64,000 bases of DNA from Gloeomargarita sp. SKYG116 (GCA_025056115.1 JANWVM010000008.1:294-64293), one strand, 5' to 3'. Counted from the first letter of the stretch, positions 54,362-63,503 are shown. The notes: generated from the letters alone by a model not told the origin. Program-made: numbers and translations.

Positions 54362-54931
54362 ATGTCCCCCTTGCGCTTGATGGTGGGCTTGGGGAATCCA
54401 GGGGCCAAGTACGAGCGCACACGACACAACGTGGGATTTATGGCGGTGGACGCCTTGGCGGGCCGGTGGGGATTGGCGTGGCGGGAAAAATCCCAGTGGC
54501 ACGGTTGGGTCGCCGAAGGCCAAGGGATTGTGCTGCTGAAGCCGAATACTTATATGAATCACTCTGGCCAGGCGGTTCAGGCGGTCTGTCGCTGGTTCAA
54601 GTTCACTCCCCGCGAAATCCTAGTTATTTACGACGACTTGGACTTGCCCTTTGGCCGGTTGCGCCTGCGTAAACAGGGTTCTGCCGGCGGGCACAACGGG
54701 ATGAAATCCATCATTGCTCACTTAGGGACCCAAGAATTTCCCCGGTTGCGCATCGGCATCGGTCGCCCAGTGGTGGGAGAGAGCGCCCACTACGTATTGG
54801 AACCCTTCAGCCCTGAACAGCAGGCGCTTTTGCCCCGCCTCCTAAACGAAGTGGTGCGCGTTGTTGAGCTGGCGTTGCGGGAAGGACTGGACCAGGCGAT
54901 GAATATCGGCAACGCCCTGGTCATTACCTAA
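54362..54931 (+). CDS. pth: Peptidyl-tRNA hydrolase
   Basis: Releases tRNA from dropped-off peptidyl-tRNA. The 189-aa protein has LMVGLGNPGAKYERTRHNVG with the catalytic His in RHNVGF, LLKPNTYMNHSGQAV, VIYDDLDLPFGRLRLRKQGS and GGHNGMKSI. Length is normal. It starts 5 nt after nrdJ and overlaps the convergent ArsR gene by 8 nt. Confidence 0.96.
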   Translation: MSPLRLMVGLGNPGAKYERTRHNVGFMAVDALAGRWGLAWREKSQWHGWVAEGQGIVLLKPNTYMNHSGQAVQAVCRWFKFTPREILVIYDDLDLPFGRLRLRKQGSAGGHNGMKSIIAHLGTQEFPRLRIGIGRPVVGESAHYVLEPFSPEQQALLPRLLNEVVRVVELALREGLDQAMNIGNALVIT

Positions 54932-55316
54932 ACTGCAATGCGCCTTTATTCTCCCCCTCGAAGGTCTGGAGTTGCGCCTGCAACCGGTTTTGCAACCCTT
55001 GGCACACCAACTCGCACATGGGCAGGATAATCGGGTCGCTGATCCGGTAGTACACCTGTACTCCCTGGGGTTGCCGTTGCACCATCCCCGCCTGGGTGAG
55101 AATTTTTAAGTGCTTGGATACATTCGCTTGCCCCAATCCCGTCGCCGCCATGATCTCCGATACGTTTTTAGGGCCGTCCTTGAGCGCGCAGAGCACCTGC
55201 AGCCGGCTCACTTCCGATAACACTTTGAAGTAGTCGGCCACTTGCTCCAGGACCGCCACTGACATCGTCGCCATACACTGCCCCGCCATCGCTTCCTTAA
55301 CCTCAGCATAACCCAT
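54924..55316 (-). CDS. ArsR-family regulator, probable persulfide/sulfide sensor
   Basis: A 130-aa winged-helix repressor: DYFKVLSEVSRLQVLCALKD, recognition region ATGLGQANVSKHLKILTQAGM and wing QRQPQGVQVYYRISDP. Cysteines at 43 (VLCAL) and at 101/105 (MCELVCQ) match the positions of the dithiol switch in BigR/SqrR-type sulfide sensors, while the ArsR metal motif ELCVCD is absent. It is divergent from the persulfide dioxygenase operon with which it shares a 67-nt intergenic region, so it likely represses that operon and itself. Confidence 0.88.
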   Translation of the reverse strand: MGYAEVKEAMAGQCMATMSVAVLEQVADYFKVLSEVSRLQVLCALKDGPKNVSEIMAATGLGQANVSKHLKILTQAGMVQRQPQGVQVYYRISDPIILPMCELVCQGLQNRLQAQLQTFEGENKGALQFR

Positions 55317-55323
55317 CTATGGC

Positions 55324-55352
55324 TTGCATAAATTATTATATAGTTATACAAT
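55324..55352 (+). promoter_or_regulatory. Promoter/operator of the persulfide dioxygenase operon
   Basis: TTGCAT (55324-55329) and TACAAT (55347-55352) are spaced by 17 nt. The spacer is very AT-rich (AAATTATTATATAGTTA) and partly symmetric, a plausible binding site for the divergent ArsR-type regulator. A strong AAGGGAGGG ribosome site precedes the ATG at 55384. Confidence 0.55.
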
Positions 55353-55383
55353 TACAATAAAGACAGAAGGGAGGGCAGAAGCG

Positions 55384-56076
55384 ATGCTATTTCGGCAGCT
55401 ATACGACCGGGAGACCTGGACCTATAGTTACCTGATTGCCGACCCGGATACGAAAGAAGCGGCGCTGGTGGACTCGGTGTTAGAGCAGGTGGAGCGGGAT
55501 GTACAGTTATTGCGGGAGTTGGGGTTGACCTTGCGTTATGCCATAGAGACCCATGTCCACGCTGACCACATCACCGGCGCGGGCAAGTTACGGGAAATCA
55601 CAGGTTGCCAGACGGTGGTGCCGGTGGGGGCCAAAGCTGAGTGTGCCGACCGGTTCATCGCCGATGGAGAGGTACTCCAGGTGGGCAAGGTTCCCATCCA
55701 GGCAATCGCCACGCTGGGGCACACCGACAGCCACATGGCCTACTTGGTCAACGGCACGCACTTGCTCACGGGCGATTCCCTGTTTATCCGGGGCTGTGGG
55801 CGGACGGACTTCCAAAGCGGCGACCCAGGATTGCTCTACGATGCGATTACCCAGCGCCTATTTACCTTGCCGGACGAGACGCTCGTGTACCCGGGACATG
55901 ACTATCGGGGTCACACAGTTTCTACCATTGGCGAAGAAAAACGCTGGAACCCGCGCCTGGCTGGGAAGTCGCGCGACGAGTTCATTGCCCTCATGAACAG
56001 CTTGAACCTGCCGGACCCGAAAAAGATTGCCGAAGCCGTACCGGCCAACGAACGCTGCGGTTTGGTGAGCGTGTAG
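55384..56076 (+). CDS. Persulfide dioxygenase (ETHE1-like metallo-beta-lactamase fold)
   Basis: Iron enzyme oxidising glutathione persulfide to sulfite. The 230-aa protein has the motif THVHADHITG, GHTDSHMAYLV, LLTGDSLFIRGCGRTDFQSG and VYPGHDYRGHTVSTIGEEKR, the last three being characteristic of ETHE1/PDO rather than glyoxalase II. ATG at 55384 was chosen because of the GGGAGGG site; the in-frame upstream ATG would sit on the promoter. First gene of the operon with the rhodanese and TSUP genes. Confidence 0.92.
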   Translation: MLFRQLYDRETWTYSYLIADPDTKEAALVDSVLEQVERDVQLLRELGLTLRYAIETHVHADHITGAGKLREITGCQTVVPVGAKAECADRFIADGEVLQVGKVPIQAIATLGHTDSHMAYLVNGTHLLTGDSLFIRGCGRTDFQSGDPGLLYDAITQRLFTLPDETLVYPGHDYRGHTVSTIGEEKRWNPRLAGKSRDEFIALMNSLNLPDPKKIAEAVPANERCGLVSV

Positions 56077-56089
56077 GGAGGTGTAAGTC

Positions 56090-56653
56090 ATGACGCAAGT
56101 GCAAACGACCACACCAGGAATTCAGTGCTGGGATGCGGCCACCCTGAAGGCGGAATGGGACGCTGGACGGGTGTGGCTAGTGGATGTGCGGGAACCAGTG
56201 GAGTACGCCGAGGAGCGGATTCCAGGGGCGATTTGCCATCCCCTGTCCAAGTTCAATCCCGCTGAAATCAAATGCCCCGACGATAAGGTCATGGTGCTGT
56301 ATTGCCGGTCGGGGAATCGTTCCTACCGGGCAGCGCAGCAGTTACTGGCGGCGGGGTGTGAGCAGGTGACCCATTTGCAGGGCGGCATCATGGCCTGGAA
56401 ACAACAGGGCTATCCTGTGGAGCGTAACCCCAAAGCCCCCATCAGCCTGTTCCGCCAGGTGCAAATTGTGGCCGGTTCGCTAGTTTTGCTGGGGACAATT
56501 CTGGGGGCTACGGTCTCGCCTTGGTTCCTGTTGCTCAGTGGGTTTGTGGGAGCAGGGCTAGTATTCGCCGGCGTGACCAACACCTGTGCGCTGGGGATAC
56601 TCCTGGCGCAGTTGCCCTATAACAAGCGAGCAGGTCAATCGTGGCAGTCCTAG
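56090..56653 (+). CDS. Rhodanese fused to a two-helix membrane domain
   Basis: A 187-aa sulfurtransferase: rhodanese domain with VWLVDVREPVEYAEERIPGA and active loop YCRSGNRS (catalytic Cys), then QGGIMAWKQQGYPVER, followed by two membrane helices (VAGSLVLLGTILGATVSPWF and LSGFVGAGLVFAGVTNTC) as in YgaP/DUF2892 proteins. It likely moves persulfide sulfur at the membrane. Overlaps the TSUP gene start by 13 nt. Confidence 0.92.
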   Translation: MTQVQTTTPGIQCWDAATLKAEWDAGRVWLVDVREPVEYAEERIPGAICHPLSKFNPAEIKCPDDKVMVLYCRSGNRSYRAAQQLLAAGCEQVTHLQGGIMAWKQQGYPVERNPKAPISLFRQVQIVAGSLVLLGTILGATVSPWFLLLSGFVGAGLVFAGVTNTCALGILLAQLPYNKRAGQSWQS

Positions 56654-57486
56654 TCGGCTATGCCCTAGCGATACTCATTGGCCTAAGCCTGGGGTTACTC
56701 GGGGGCGGCGGTTCAGTGCTGGCCTTACCAGTGCTGGTGTACGTGGTAGGCATTGCCCCTAAAGTCGCTGTCCCCATGACCCTAGTAGTGGTCGGTGCCG
56801 TGAGCCTGCTGGGAGCGATTCCCCATATCCGCCGGGGTAATGTCGCCGGGCGGGCCGGAGTGGTGTTTGGCGGTGCGACGATGGTGGGAGCCTATGGAGG
56901 CGCACGCTTGGCCACCTTGCCGTTCATCACCGATACGGTCCAGATGACCCTGTTTGCCGTGGCAATGCTGGTGGCAGCGGGGTTGATGATCCGGCGTCGC
57001 CCTCCTGCTCCTGAACTCACCGGCCCCTATGTCCCGCCCGTTTGTCCCTACTGCTGGTTGTGGTTGCCGACGGAAGGGTTGCTGGTGGGTATGCTAACTG
57101 GACTGGTAGGCGTGGGCGGCGGTTTTGCCATTGTGCCGGCGTTAGTGTTACTGGCCAACATCCCCATGAAACAGGCGATTGGCACGTCGTTGTTAATCAT
57201 TGCGGCTAATTCCCTAGCCGGTTTAGCGGGTTATCTAGGGCATGTGCATCTGGACTGGCATTTGACGGTCAATTTCACGCTTTTGGCCGGCATCGGAACA
57301 GTGGCAGGAGCTTATTTGGCGCAGTTTATCCATCCGGCCCACTTGCAAAAAGGGTTTGGGTATTTTCTGTTGGCAATTGCTGCACTGGTGCTCTGGCAAA
57401 ATCAACAACCCCGCAAGCAAAGTTATGTGCCGCTAGTTGCACCCGCTGCGCGGGCTAATCCGTTTGGGCCAAGTGCTGGCGGATAG
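56641..57486 (+). CDS. TSUP-family sulfite/sulfur anion permease (TauE/SafE-like)
   Basis: A 281-aa membrane protein with 7-8 helices. The repeated family motifs are GLSLGLLGGGGSVLALPVLV near the N-terminus and GLVGVGGGFAIVPALVLL in the second half, and LLGAIPHIRRGNV in the first loop. The family exports sulfite, sulfoacetate or thiosulfate; next to a persulfide dioxygenase, sulfite is the probable cargo. GTG start inside the rhodanese gene. Overlaps the convergent Uma2 gene by 32 nt. Confidence 0.9.
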   Translation: MAVLVGYALAILIGLSLGLLGGGGSVLALPVLVYVVGIAPKVAVPMTLVVVGAVSLLGAIPHIRRGNVAGRAGVVFGGATMVGAYGGARLATLPFITDTVQMTLFAVAMLVAAGLMIRRRPPAPELTGPYVPPVCPYCWLWLPTEGLLVGMLTGLVGVGGGFAIVPALVLLANIPMKQAIGTSLLIIAANSLAGLAGYLGHVHLDWHLTVNFTLLAGIGTVAGAYLAQFIHPAHLQKGFGYFLLAIAALVLWQNQQPRKQSYVPLVAPAARANPFGPSAGG

Positions 57487-58108
57487 TTTGACGTAAGGTG
57501 CGCAGGGCTTGGCTACGCCCCATTTGAGCACTATTGTTCAGCACATCCTGCACCCATACTTTCACCGGCAATCCTGGAGATATCGGGCTTTCACCTACAG
57601 GTTGATAGACACCGTTTCGTAACAAGTAAATCTGCAATTCGCCATCTGCATAAACCCAAAGCTCCGGCACGCCTAAACGAATGTAGGCTTCCAGTTGGGT
57701 TTTCGATGTCACATCCACTTCCAAGACTAGGTCAGGGGGTGGGTCAATGGTTAAATCAAAGCGATCTTTCCCAATAACCTGTCGGTAGTTTTGGATATAG
57801 AAACAGTCATCCGGCTCGACGCCACAGTCCATCTTTTGGTTCTTGAATGTGCTGGAACCAAAACACTCGCAGTCAATGCCCAACTCTTCCAGCAGCAGTT
57901 TCACAATATCACTAAGTATTGACTTCAGTCGCTCATGTTTAGGTAAAGGCATTCTGATCTCCAGCACACCATCAACATAGGCAATACGACTACCACGCTT
58001 TTCACCCAATTCGGTCAGGATAGCGTCAAAGTCGGTCCAATCTAGGCCGCGAATGACCAAACGTTGACCAGGGGGAATCTCTAATTGGTGCAGTTGCAAG
58101 GTTACCAT
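57455..58108 (-). CDS. Uma2-family (DUF820) nuclease-fold protein
   Basis: A 217-aa protein with the Uma2 pattern: GSRIAYVDGVLEIRMPLPKHE, FKNQKMDCGVEPDDCFYIQN, PPPDLVLEVDVTSKTQLEAY and LGVPELWVYADGELQIYLL. The family has a PD-(D/E)XK fold, with acidic residues in EPDD and LEVDV in place, but its biological role is unsettled. This copy is intact, in contrast to the broken one at 41502-42065. Confidence 0.9.
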   Translation of the reverse strand: MVTLQLHQLEIPPGQRLVIRGLDWTDFDAILTELGEKRGSRIAYVDGVLEIRMPLPKHERLKSILSDIVKLLLEELGIDCECFGSSTFKNQKMDCGVEPDDCFYIQNYRQVIGKDRFDLTIDPPPDLVLEVDVTSKTQLEAYIRLGVPELWVYADGELQIYLLRNGVYQPVGESPISPGLPVKVWVQDVLNNSAQMGRSQALRTLRQTIRQHLAQTD

Positions 58109-58166
58109 AGACGGTTTGTACCATCAGTAGCAACATTCTACCGTTTCTTACAGCGTGTCACTTCCA

Positions 58167-59726
58167 CTACTGTAGTTCACCGCCCAAATCCAACGATAGC
58201 TGCTGCACACCGGCGACCTGTTCATAGTATTTTTTCCAGCGCTGGTGATAGCGTTTGATAGCCTCTTGAGTCCACTGCGCCCGTTGTAATTCCAGACCGC
58301 CTTCGGCTTGCAGTCGTTGACGGATACGCTCACGGATTTGTTGAATGATTAGCCCATTTTGTTGTCGAGTTTTAGACCAATCCAGCATGGGTGGGGGGTA
58401 GTTAGCAACCGTCACTTTGCCCCAATCCTCTGGTCGAATGGCACGTAACTCCGGCACCCAGTAATGAATAAATTGCCAGTTTTCATCCCGTTCACGGGCG
58501 TTGCGCTCAGGGTTATAAATGCGAAAACCGGGGGATAGGGGATTGGTAATCCCTGCTTGACTTTGCCATTGCCAGTGGTCAATCGCTAAATCCCCATCAA
58601 TCAAATACTGCATATAGTGCCGCGCCCCATGATGCCAAGAAATCCCACAATTGATAGTTAAAAACGTGGCGCACATGGCCCGCATCCGAAAATTCATCCA
58701 CCCCATGTGCCGTAACTGCCGCATACTGGCATCTACCAAGGGAAATCCGGTCAACCCTTGTTGCCAGCGCCAGAATAATTCCTGTTTTTCCGGCGGTAGG
58801 GGTTCGTCGGTGTAATAATCGTCAAATTCAGGGTAGAGATTTTGATGCACCAGGTGGGGATTATCGTATAAACGTTGACTGGCTGAATCGCGCCAGCGCA
58901 ACCGGTCCCGAAACGCTCTCAGAGATAAAACCGCCCGGTGATGATCTGGATAGGCATGGCGTTTTTGCTGCACTGCTTGATAGACTTGCCGGCTACTAAT
59001 GGTGCCAAAGGTTAGATGGGGTGAGAGATGGGATGTACTGCCCTGCTGGGCTAACCAAGGGCGAGAAAGTCTCCAGTGATAACCCTGAAAACGGCGCTCT
59101 AAAAAGGATTTCAGCGTGGCTTGCGCTTGAGATTCTCCCCCTTTGAACCAGGAATTTGGCGCGCAATTTAAGTGAAAGGTTTGGGGAACGTCTGCCAGAG
59201 CGATTTGGGGTGTTTTTAAGGTAAGCGGCGGCGTTGCTAAACGTTCAGGGGTTGGATACAACGGTTGATTTTGATAGTCATAGTATTTCTCCAACCAATC
59301 ATCCCCATGACCGTTGGGGTCCAGGAAAAAGTTGGTGCATTCGGTAAACTTTAAATTATTTTCCCGATAGAATTGGGTGACGGCCTGATCCCGCTCCAAA
59401 CCATAGGTCACTTGAATATCACGGCTGAAGAATAGGTGGGGAACATAATCCTGGGCAAGTAATTCTCGGGTCAGTTGCTGAATGATATCAAAACTATGGC
59501 CATGAAACACATATAATTGACTACCCCGTTTCTGGAGTTGTTGATCTAAATCGGCGAGAGATTCCAACAAAAATTGCACGCGGTGGGCGCTAATTTCTGG
59601 TTGCTGGTAAAACCAAGGGTCAATGATGAAAAAGGGGAGCATGATACCTTGGCTTCCCCGCCAGACAATCTCGTTATCCCGCAGGCGCAAATCCCGGCGA
59701 AACCACACCAGGTTGATCGGTTGCAT
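58167..59726 (-). CDS. Cryptochrome/DNA photolyase family flavoprotein
   Basis: A 519-aa protein with the N-terminal photolyase domain (LVWFRRDLRLRDNEIVWRG), and a C-terminal FAD domain with LSPHLTFGTISSRQVYQ, RLRWRDSASQRL, GFPLVDASMRQLRHMGWMNF and DGDLAIDHWQWQSQAGITNP. These suit a light-driven pyrimidine-dimer repair enzyme or a related cryptochrome; which class is not certain. ATG at 59726 was taken over an in-frame TTG two codons earlier. Divergent from murQ by 57 nt. Confidence 0.88.
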   Translation of the reverse strand: MQPINLVWFRRDLRLRDNEIVWRGSQGIMLPFFIIDPWFYQQPEISAHRVQFLLESLADLDQQLQKRGSQLYVFHGHSFDIIQQLTRELLAQDYVPHLFFSRDIQVTYGLERDQAVTQFYRENNLKFTECTNFFLDPNGHGDDWLEKYYDYQNQPLYPTPERLATPPLTLKTPQIALADVPQTFHLNCAPNSWFKGGESQAQATLKSFLERRFQGYHWRLSRPWLAQQGSTSHLSPHLTFGTISSRQVYQAVQQKRHAYPDHHRAVLSLRAFRDRLRWRDSASQRLYDNPHLVHQNLYPEFDDYYTDEPLPPEKQELFWRWQQGLTGFPLVDASMRQLRHMGWMNFRMRAMCATFLTINCGISWHHGARHYMQYLIDGDLAIDHWQWQSQAGITNPLSPGFRIYNPERNARERDENWQFIHYWVPELRAIRPEDWGKVTVANYPPPMLDWSKTRQQNGLIIQQIRERIRQRLQAEGGLELQRAQWTQEAIKRYHQRWKKYYEQVAGVQQLSLDLGGELQ

Positions 59727-59783
59727 GGGCAAGCTGGCGACCGTCCACCTTTATCATAGAAATCACTGTGTGCGTATGGCTGC

Positions 59784-60710
59784 ATGAAAGAGCGGGGGCA
59801 TTTGCTGACGGAGCAGCGCTATCCAGGGAGCGCCAACCTGGACCAGTGTTCTTTGGAAGAAATTCTACGCATCATTAACCAGGCGGACCAGCAAGTGCCC
59901 TTGGTGGTGGGACAAGCCATTCCGGCGATCACCCGCGCCGCAGAAATCATCTGGCGACAATTGGCCCAGGGACATCGCTTGTTTTACCTGGGAGCGGGCA
60001 CCAGCGGGCGTTTAGGAGTCTTAGATGCAGCAGAATGTCCACCCACCTTTTCAACGGACCCAGAAATGGTGCAGGGGATTATTGCTGGCGGCGAAAAGGC
60101 TTTACAACAGGCCGTAGAAGGCGCAGAAGATGACAGCGAACAGGCTATTTGCGATTTGCAACGGCGGGGATTTCAAAAAGGGGATGTACTGTGTGGAATT
60201 GCTGCAGGTTCAACGACGCCTTATGTGTTAGCTGGATTAAAGTATGCTCATGATTTGGGCAGTCCCACAGTCTTTATCACCTGCAACCCGGAAGGGGCAC
60301 AACTTGTCACAGTCGATCAGGTCATTGTTTTACCTGTAGGGCCAGAAGTACTCACGGGTTCGACGCGCATGAAAGCAGGAACAGCGACTAAATTGGTGCT
60401 CAATATGCTAAGTACAGCAGTGATGGTGAAACTGGGCAAAGTCTATGGAAATTTGATGGTGGATTTGCGGGCAACCAATCAAAAGTTATGGGAAAGAGGA
60501 ACCCGGTTTGTCCAGTATTTAACGGGGTTAGAACGGGATGCAGCCTATGAACTGCTGGTGCAAGCGCAGGGCCAGGTGAAAACAGCAGTGGTCATGCACC
60601 ATCGAGGTGTGAGTTTTGAGCAAGCCCAACAATTACTGACGGCAGCGCAGGGGTATTTACGGCGGGTCATTGGGGATGTGGCGATTGACGGCAGTGCAAC
60701 GACTCAATAA
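59784..60710 (+). CDS. murQ: N-acetylmuramic acid 6-phosphate etherase
   Basis: Cleaves the lactyl ether of MurNAc-6-phosphate in muropeptide recycling. The 308-aa protein has LFYLGAGTSGRLGVLDAAEC with the phosphosugar-binding SIS pocket, PTFSTDPEMVQGIIAGGEKA, EDDSEQA (acidic catalytic region) and VLTGSTRMKAGTATKLVLNM. Length normal. Overlaps the start of anmK, which supplies its substrate. Confidence 0.95.
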   Translation: MKERGHLLTEQRYPGSANLDQCSLEEILRIINQADQQVPLVVGQAIPAITRAAEIIWRQLAQGHRLFYLGAGTSGRLGVLDAAECPPTFSTDPEMVQGIIAGGEKALQQAVEGAEDDSEQAICDLQRRGFQKGDVLCGIAAGSTTPYVLAGLKYAHDLGSPTVFITCNPEGAQLVTVDQVIVLPVGPEVLTGSTRMKAGTATKLVLNMLSTAVMVKLGKVYGNLMVDLRATNQKLWERGTRFVQYLTGLERDAAYELLVQAQGQVKTAVVMHHRGVSFEQAQQLLTAAQGYLRRVIGDVAIDGSATTQ

Positions 60711-61809
60711 ACGCATCGTAGCTGGTTTAATGTCGGGGACATCAATGGACGGGATTGATGTGTGTTTGTGCGAGATTCAAACGCATCCCTGGCAATGCCG
60801 CTGGCTAGCTGGGCGTACCATTCCCTACCCTGAATCCCTACGTTTTTCCTTGCTCCAATCCCCCGTGACGCTTGCCCAAATTGCCCAGTGGCACCGCCAG
60901 ATTGGGGAAGCTTTTGCTGACGCCTTAGCACAAGTGTTGATGGATTTTCCCACCGAATTGCATTTAATTGGCAGTCATGGCCAAACGGTTTATCACGCGC
61001 ATCAACGAATGACTTTACAACTGGGAGAAGCAGCATTTTTAGCGGCACGATTTGGCTGTCCTGTGGTGTCGGATTTTCGCATCCATGATGTGGCAGTAGG
61101 TGGGTGCGGCGCGCCGCTAGTTCCCTATGTGGACGCTCGTTTATTTGCTCAAGTCAAACATCCGTTATTGGCCTTAAATTTGGGGGGAATTGCCAATTTC
61201 ACACTAGTGGTAGATGGTCAAGCTATTACAGCGTTTGATTGCGGTCCGGCCAATATGGTGCTGGATGAATTGGCGGCCCTGTTTACGCGGGGAAAGGTTC
61301 GAGTGGATTGGAATGGCGATTGGGCGCGGCAAGGTCAAGTGCGCTCAGAATGGTTGGATTATCTCATGGGGCATCCATTTATTACGCAACCGCCACCCAA
61401 ATCGGCTGGCAGGGAACAATTTGGGCCAGTTTTTGTGCAGGAGTTGATAAACCATACGAATCCTGGTTCACCCCAATCTTGGTACGACCTATTTGCGACG
61501 GTCACTCACTTTACAGCGGCTGTGGTTTTCTATCACTATCAGACTTGGATTCGACCGCATCACGAAATTGGTGAATTAGTAGTTAGTGGCGGCGGTGTTC
61601 ATAACCCTGTTCTGATGCAGGAGTTAAAACAACTATTTGCGCCCATTCCAGTTTACAGCAGCGCTCGTTACGGGATTGACCCAGATAGTAAAGAAGCCCT
61701 GGCGTTTGCTATCTTGGCTTCCGAACGGATTGATGGTCGCTCGACGAATATCCCCGCCGTGACTGGTGCAAAACGCCCTGTCTTACTCGGCAAAATTACA
61801 GAATTATGA
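60694..61809 (+). CDS. anmK: Anhydro-N-acetylmuramic acid kinase
   Basis: Opens and phosphorylates 1,6-anhydroMurNAc to MurNAc-6-phosphate, the MurQ substrate. The ~371-aa protein has VAGLMSGTSMDGIDVCLCEI, LIGSHGQTVYH, VSDFRIHDVAVGGCGAPLVP, LNLGGIANFT and ELVVSGGGVHNPVLMQEL. The GTG at 60694 gives a family-like N-terminus; ATGs at 60670 or 60676 deeper inside murQ are alternatives. Together with murQ it forms a two-gene recycling operon. Confidence 0.93.
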   Translation: MQRLNKRIVAGLMSGTSMDGIDVCLCEIQTHPWQCRWLAGRTIPYPESLRFSLLQSPVTLAQIAQWHRQIGEAFADALAQVLMDFPTELHLIGSHGQTVYHAHQRMTLQLGEAAFLAARFGCPVVSDFRIHDVAVGGCGAPLVPYVDARLFAQVKHPLLALNLGGIANFTLVVDGQAITAFDCGPANMVLDELAALFTRGKVRVDWNGDWARQGQVRSEWLDYLMGHPFITQPPPKSAGREQFGPVFVQELINHTNPGSPQSWYDLFATVTHFTAAVVFYHYQTWIRPHHEIGELVVSGGGVHNPVLMQELKQLFAPIPVYSSARYGIDPDSKEALAFAILASERIDGRSTNIPAVTGAKRPVLLGKITEL

Positions 61810-61812
61810 ACG

Positions 61813-62391
61813 ATGAAATATCGGTATTTGTTGTTCAACAAACCCTACCGGGTGCTGTGCCAGTTTCGGGACGACCAGGGGCGGGTAACGCTCAAGGATT
61901 TTATTCCCATCCCTGATGTCTATCCGGCGGGGCGGCTGGATTACGACAGCGAGGGGTTACTGTTACTCACGAATGATGGCCGTTTACAGCATCGGCTCAC
62001 GGACCCCCGCTACGGTCACCCGCGCACCTATTGGGTTCAAGTTGAGGGTATCCCGATGCCTGAGGCTCTAGAACAATTGTGTCAAGGGGTGGTCATCCAG
62101 GGCTACCGTACGCGTCCGGCGGAAGTGGCGCTGCTCCCAGACGAACCCAAACTTCCACCGCGCTATCCGCCGATTCGCTTTCGGCGTTTCATTCCCACCG
62201 CTTGGTTGCAGATGACTTTGCGCGAGGGACGTAATCGCCAGGTGCGGCGGATGACAGCAGCCGTAGGTTATCCAACCTTACGATTAGTGCGGGTCGCAAT
62301 TGGGCATTTGCAGCTAAAGGATTTAGCTCCTGGTCGCTGGCGCGAGTTGACTCACGAAGAACAGCAAAAATTGTGGCATCTCTGTAGCTGA
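61813..62391 (+). CDS. rluE: 23S rRNA pseudouridine synthase, RsuA/RluE type
   Basis: A 192-aa catalytic domain without an S4 domain, as in RluE. Motifs are [32 protein letters not shown] with the catalytic Asp in GRLD, KTYW-like RTYWVQVEG, and [20 protein letters not shown]. It should modify one uridine of 23S rRNA. Starts 3 nt after anmK. Confidence 0.9.
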   Translation: MKYRYLLFNKPYRVLCQFRDDQGRVTLKDFIPIPDVYPAGRLDYDSEGLLLLTNDGRLQHRLTDPRYGHPRTYWVQVEGIPMPEALEQLCQGVVIQGYRTRPAEVALLPDEPKLPPRYPPIRFRRFIPTAWLQMTLREGRNRQVRRMTAAVGYPTLRLVRVAIGHLQLKDLAPGRWRELTHEEQQKLWHLCS

Positions 62392-62474
62392 GCCATCTAT
62401 GGTTGTCAGGTTGTGGATTGCAGTACGGAGCTCCACCCTTGATTTCTCAGTCATCTCAGCTACGGTACAGTTGA

Positions 62475-62903
62475 CTAAGCTGAACGGCACAGGTTCAAGG
62501 TGGCTGCCAAGAGAATTTCGATAGTTTCTGCGTGGCTGTGGTTTTGCTCAATATTTTGGATGAGCGCCTGCACACTAGCGCTATCATTAGCTGCCATGGC
62601 TTGACTCAGCATATCAATCACAGCGGGGGTTGTAGGTATTGTAGAGTGAGCGATAGAGGTTGATGGGGATGGTTCACTCAATACATGACCAATTTCTGAC
62701 GATAATTCTTGGGTATCGGTTGTTTGAGGTGAGCATCCCTGATATTTTTGCGCCTCCAGGGTTGATGGTTGATTAGCTGACTCAACAGGAGGTTCAGTCA
62801 TGTCTATGGGCAAACCTTGCTCCTGCAATTCCGGCTCAGCAGCAATCCTATTTAACCAGGCTTCCCAGTCAGCCAGAGATGGCTCGTCAGGTAGCACCGA
62901 CAT
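62475..62903 (-). CDS. Low-complexity acidic protein, unknown
   Basis: A 142-aa protein beginning MSVLPDEPSLADWEAWLNRI, with a Ser/Thr/Pro/Glu-rich disordered middle (about residues 35-95) and a C-terminal helical part (MLSQAMAANDSASVQALIQN). No recognised domain. It is isolated between rluE and the SmtB-like regulator. The coherent helical ends argue for a real gene, but chance cannot be excluded. Confidence 0.5.
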   Translation of the reverse strand: MSVLPDEPSLADWEAWLNRIAAEPELQEQGLPIDMTEPPVESANQPSTLEAQKYQGCSPQTTDTQELSSEIGHVLSEPSPSTSIAHSTIPTTPAVIDMLSQAMAANDSASVQALIQNIEQNHSHAETIEILLAATLNLCRSA

Positions 62904-63068
62904 TCCTACTCTTTGCCCGGAGAGCTTACTCTTCTTAACATAGCAGACTTGCCGTTGGGCAGGACATGATTCTCCAGAGAAAGATATGACTCGCTTTTTT
63001 GCTGGTCAGGAGGGGCAGTAGGAAACTTGGATAAGCCATACTGATGACCAATCCTGGCGGAGGCCGCC

Positions 63069-63088
63069 TATACTCGAAGATGTATCTT
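63069..63088 (+). promoter_or_regulatory. -10 element with an overlapping inverted repeat upstream of the SmtB-like gene
   Basis: TATACT (63069-63074) is followed by the perfect inverted repeat AAGAT-GT-ATCTT (63077-63088), 43 nt before the regulator start. An operator placed just downstream of the -10 is where an autorepressor would act. No good -35 hexamer is seen. The sequence differs from the 12-2-12 TGAACA-type SmtB operators I know. A GGCGG-AGG-CCGCC hairpin (63056-63068) lies directly upstream. Confidence 0.45.
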
Positions 63089-63131
63089 TCATGCTCACTG
63101 ACCAGTTCGTTTGCCATAAGTTTCGTGAAGT

Positions 63132-63503
63132 ATGACCCCAGTTATTACCGCATCTGAACCAGACATTTGCAGTACGTCCGATCACCCTACCCAATCATCG
63201 GTGCCAGTTTTGGATATGTCGACAGCACAGCGTATGGCCCAGTGGCTAGGTTTTTTGGCTGACCCCAACCGTTTACGTATCCTATCCATCCTGGCAGCGG
63301 GGCCGCATTGTGTAGGAGATTTGGTGAATTTGCTCCAGATGAGCCAGTCGGCAGTCTCACACCAGTTACGCACGCTGCGAGCAATGGGGGTGGTGCAGGG
63401 ACATCGGCAGGGCCGGCACGTCATCTACCAACTCCACGATGACCATGTGTTGACCATCTACGAAACCGTGCGACAGCATTTGCGGGAACTCGAAGTGATA
63501 TGA
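63132..63503 (+). CDS. Zinc-responsive SmtB/ZiaR-type transcriptional repressor
   Basis: A 123-aa ArsR/SmtB winged-helix protein: ADPNRLRILSILAAGPHCVGDL, recognition helix QMSQSAVSHQLRTLRAMGV, wing GHRQGRHVIYQLHDDHV. The C-terminal helix holds D103, H105, H116 and E119 in exactly the spacing of the SmtB alpha-5 zinc site (D104, H106, H117, E120), and Cys60 matches the SmtB alpha-3 Cys. Zn(II) should release it from DNA. Its stop overlaps the ATG of the next gene (ATGA). Confidence 0.9.
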   Translation: MTPVITASEPDICSTSDHPTQSSVPVLDMSTAQRMAQWLGFLADPNRLRILSILAAGPHCVGDLVNLLQMSQSAVSHQLRTLRAMGVVQGHRQGRHVIYQLHDDHVLTIYETVRQHLRELEVI

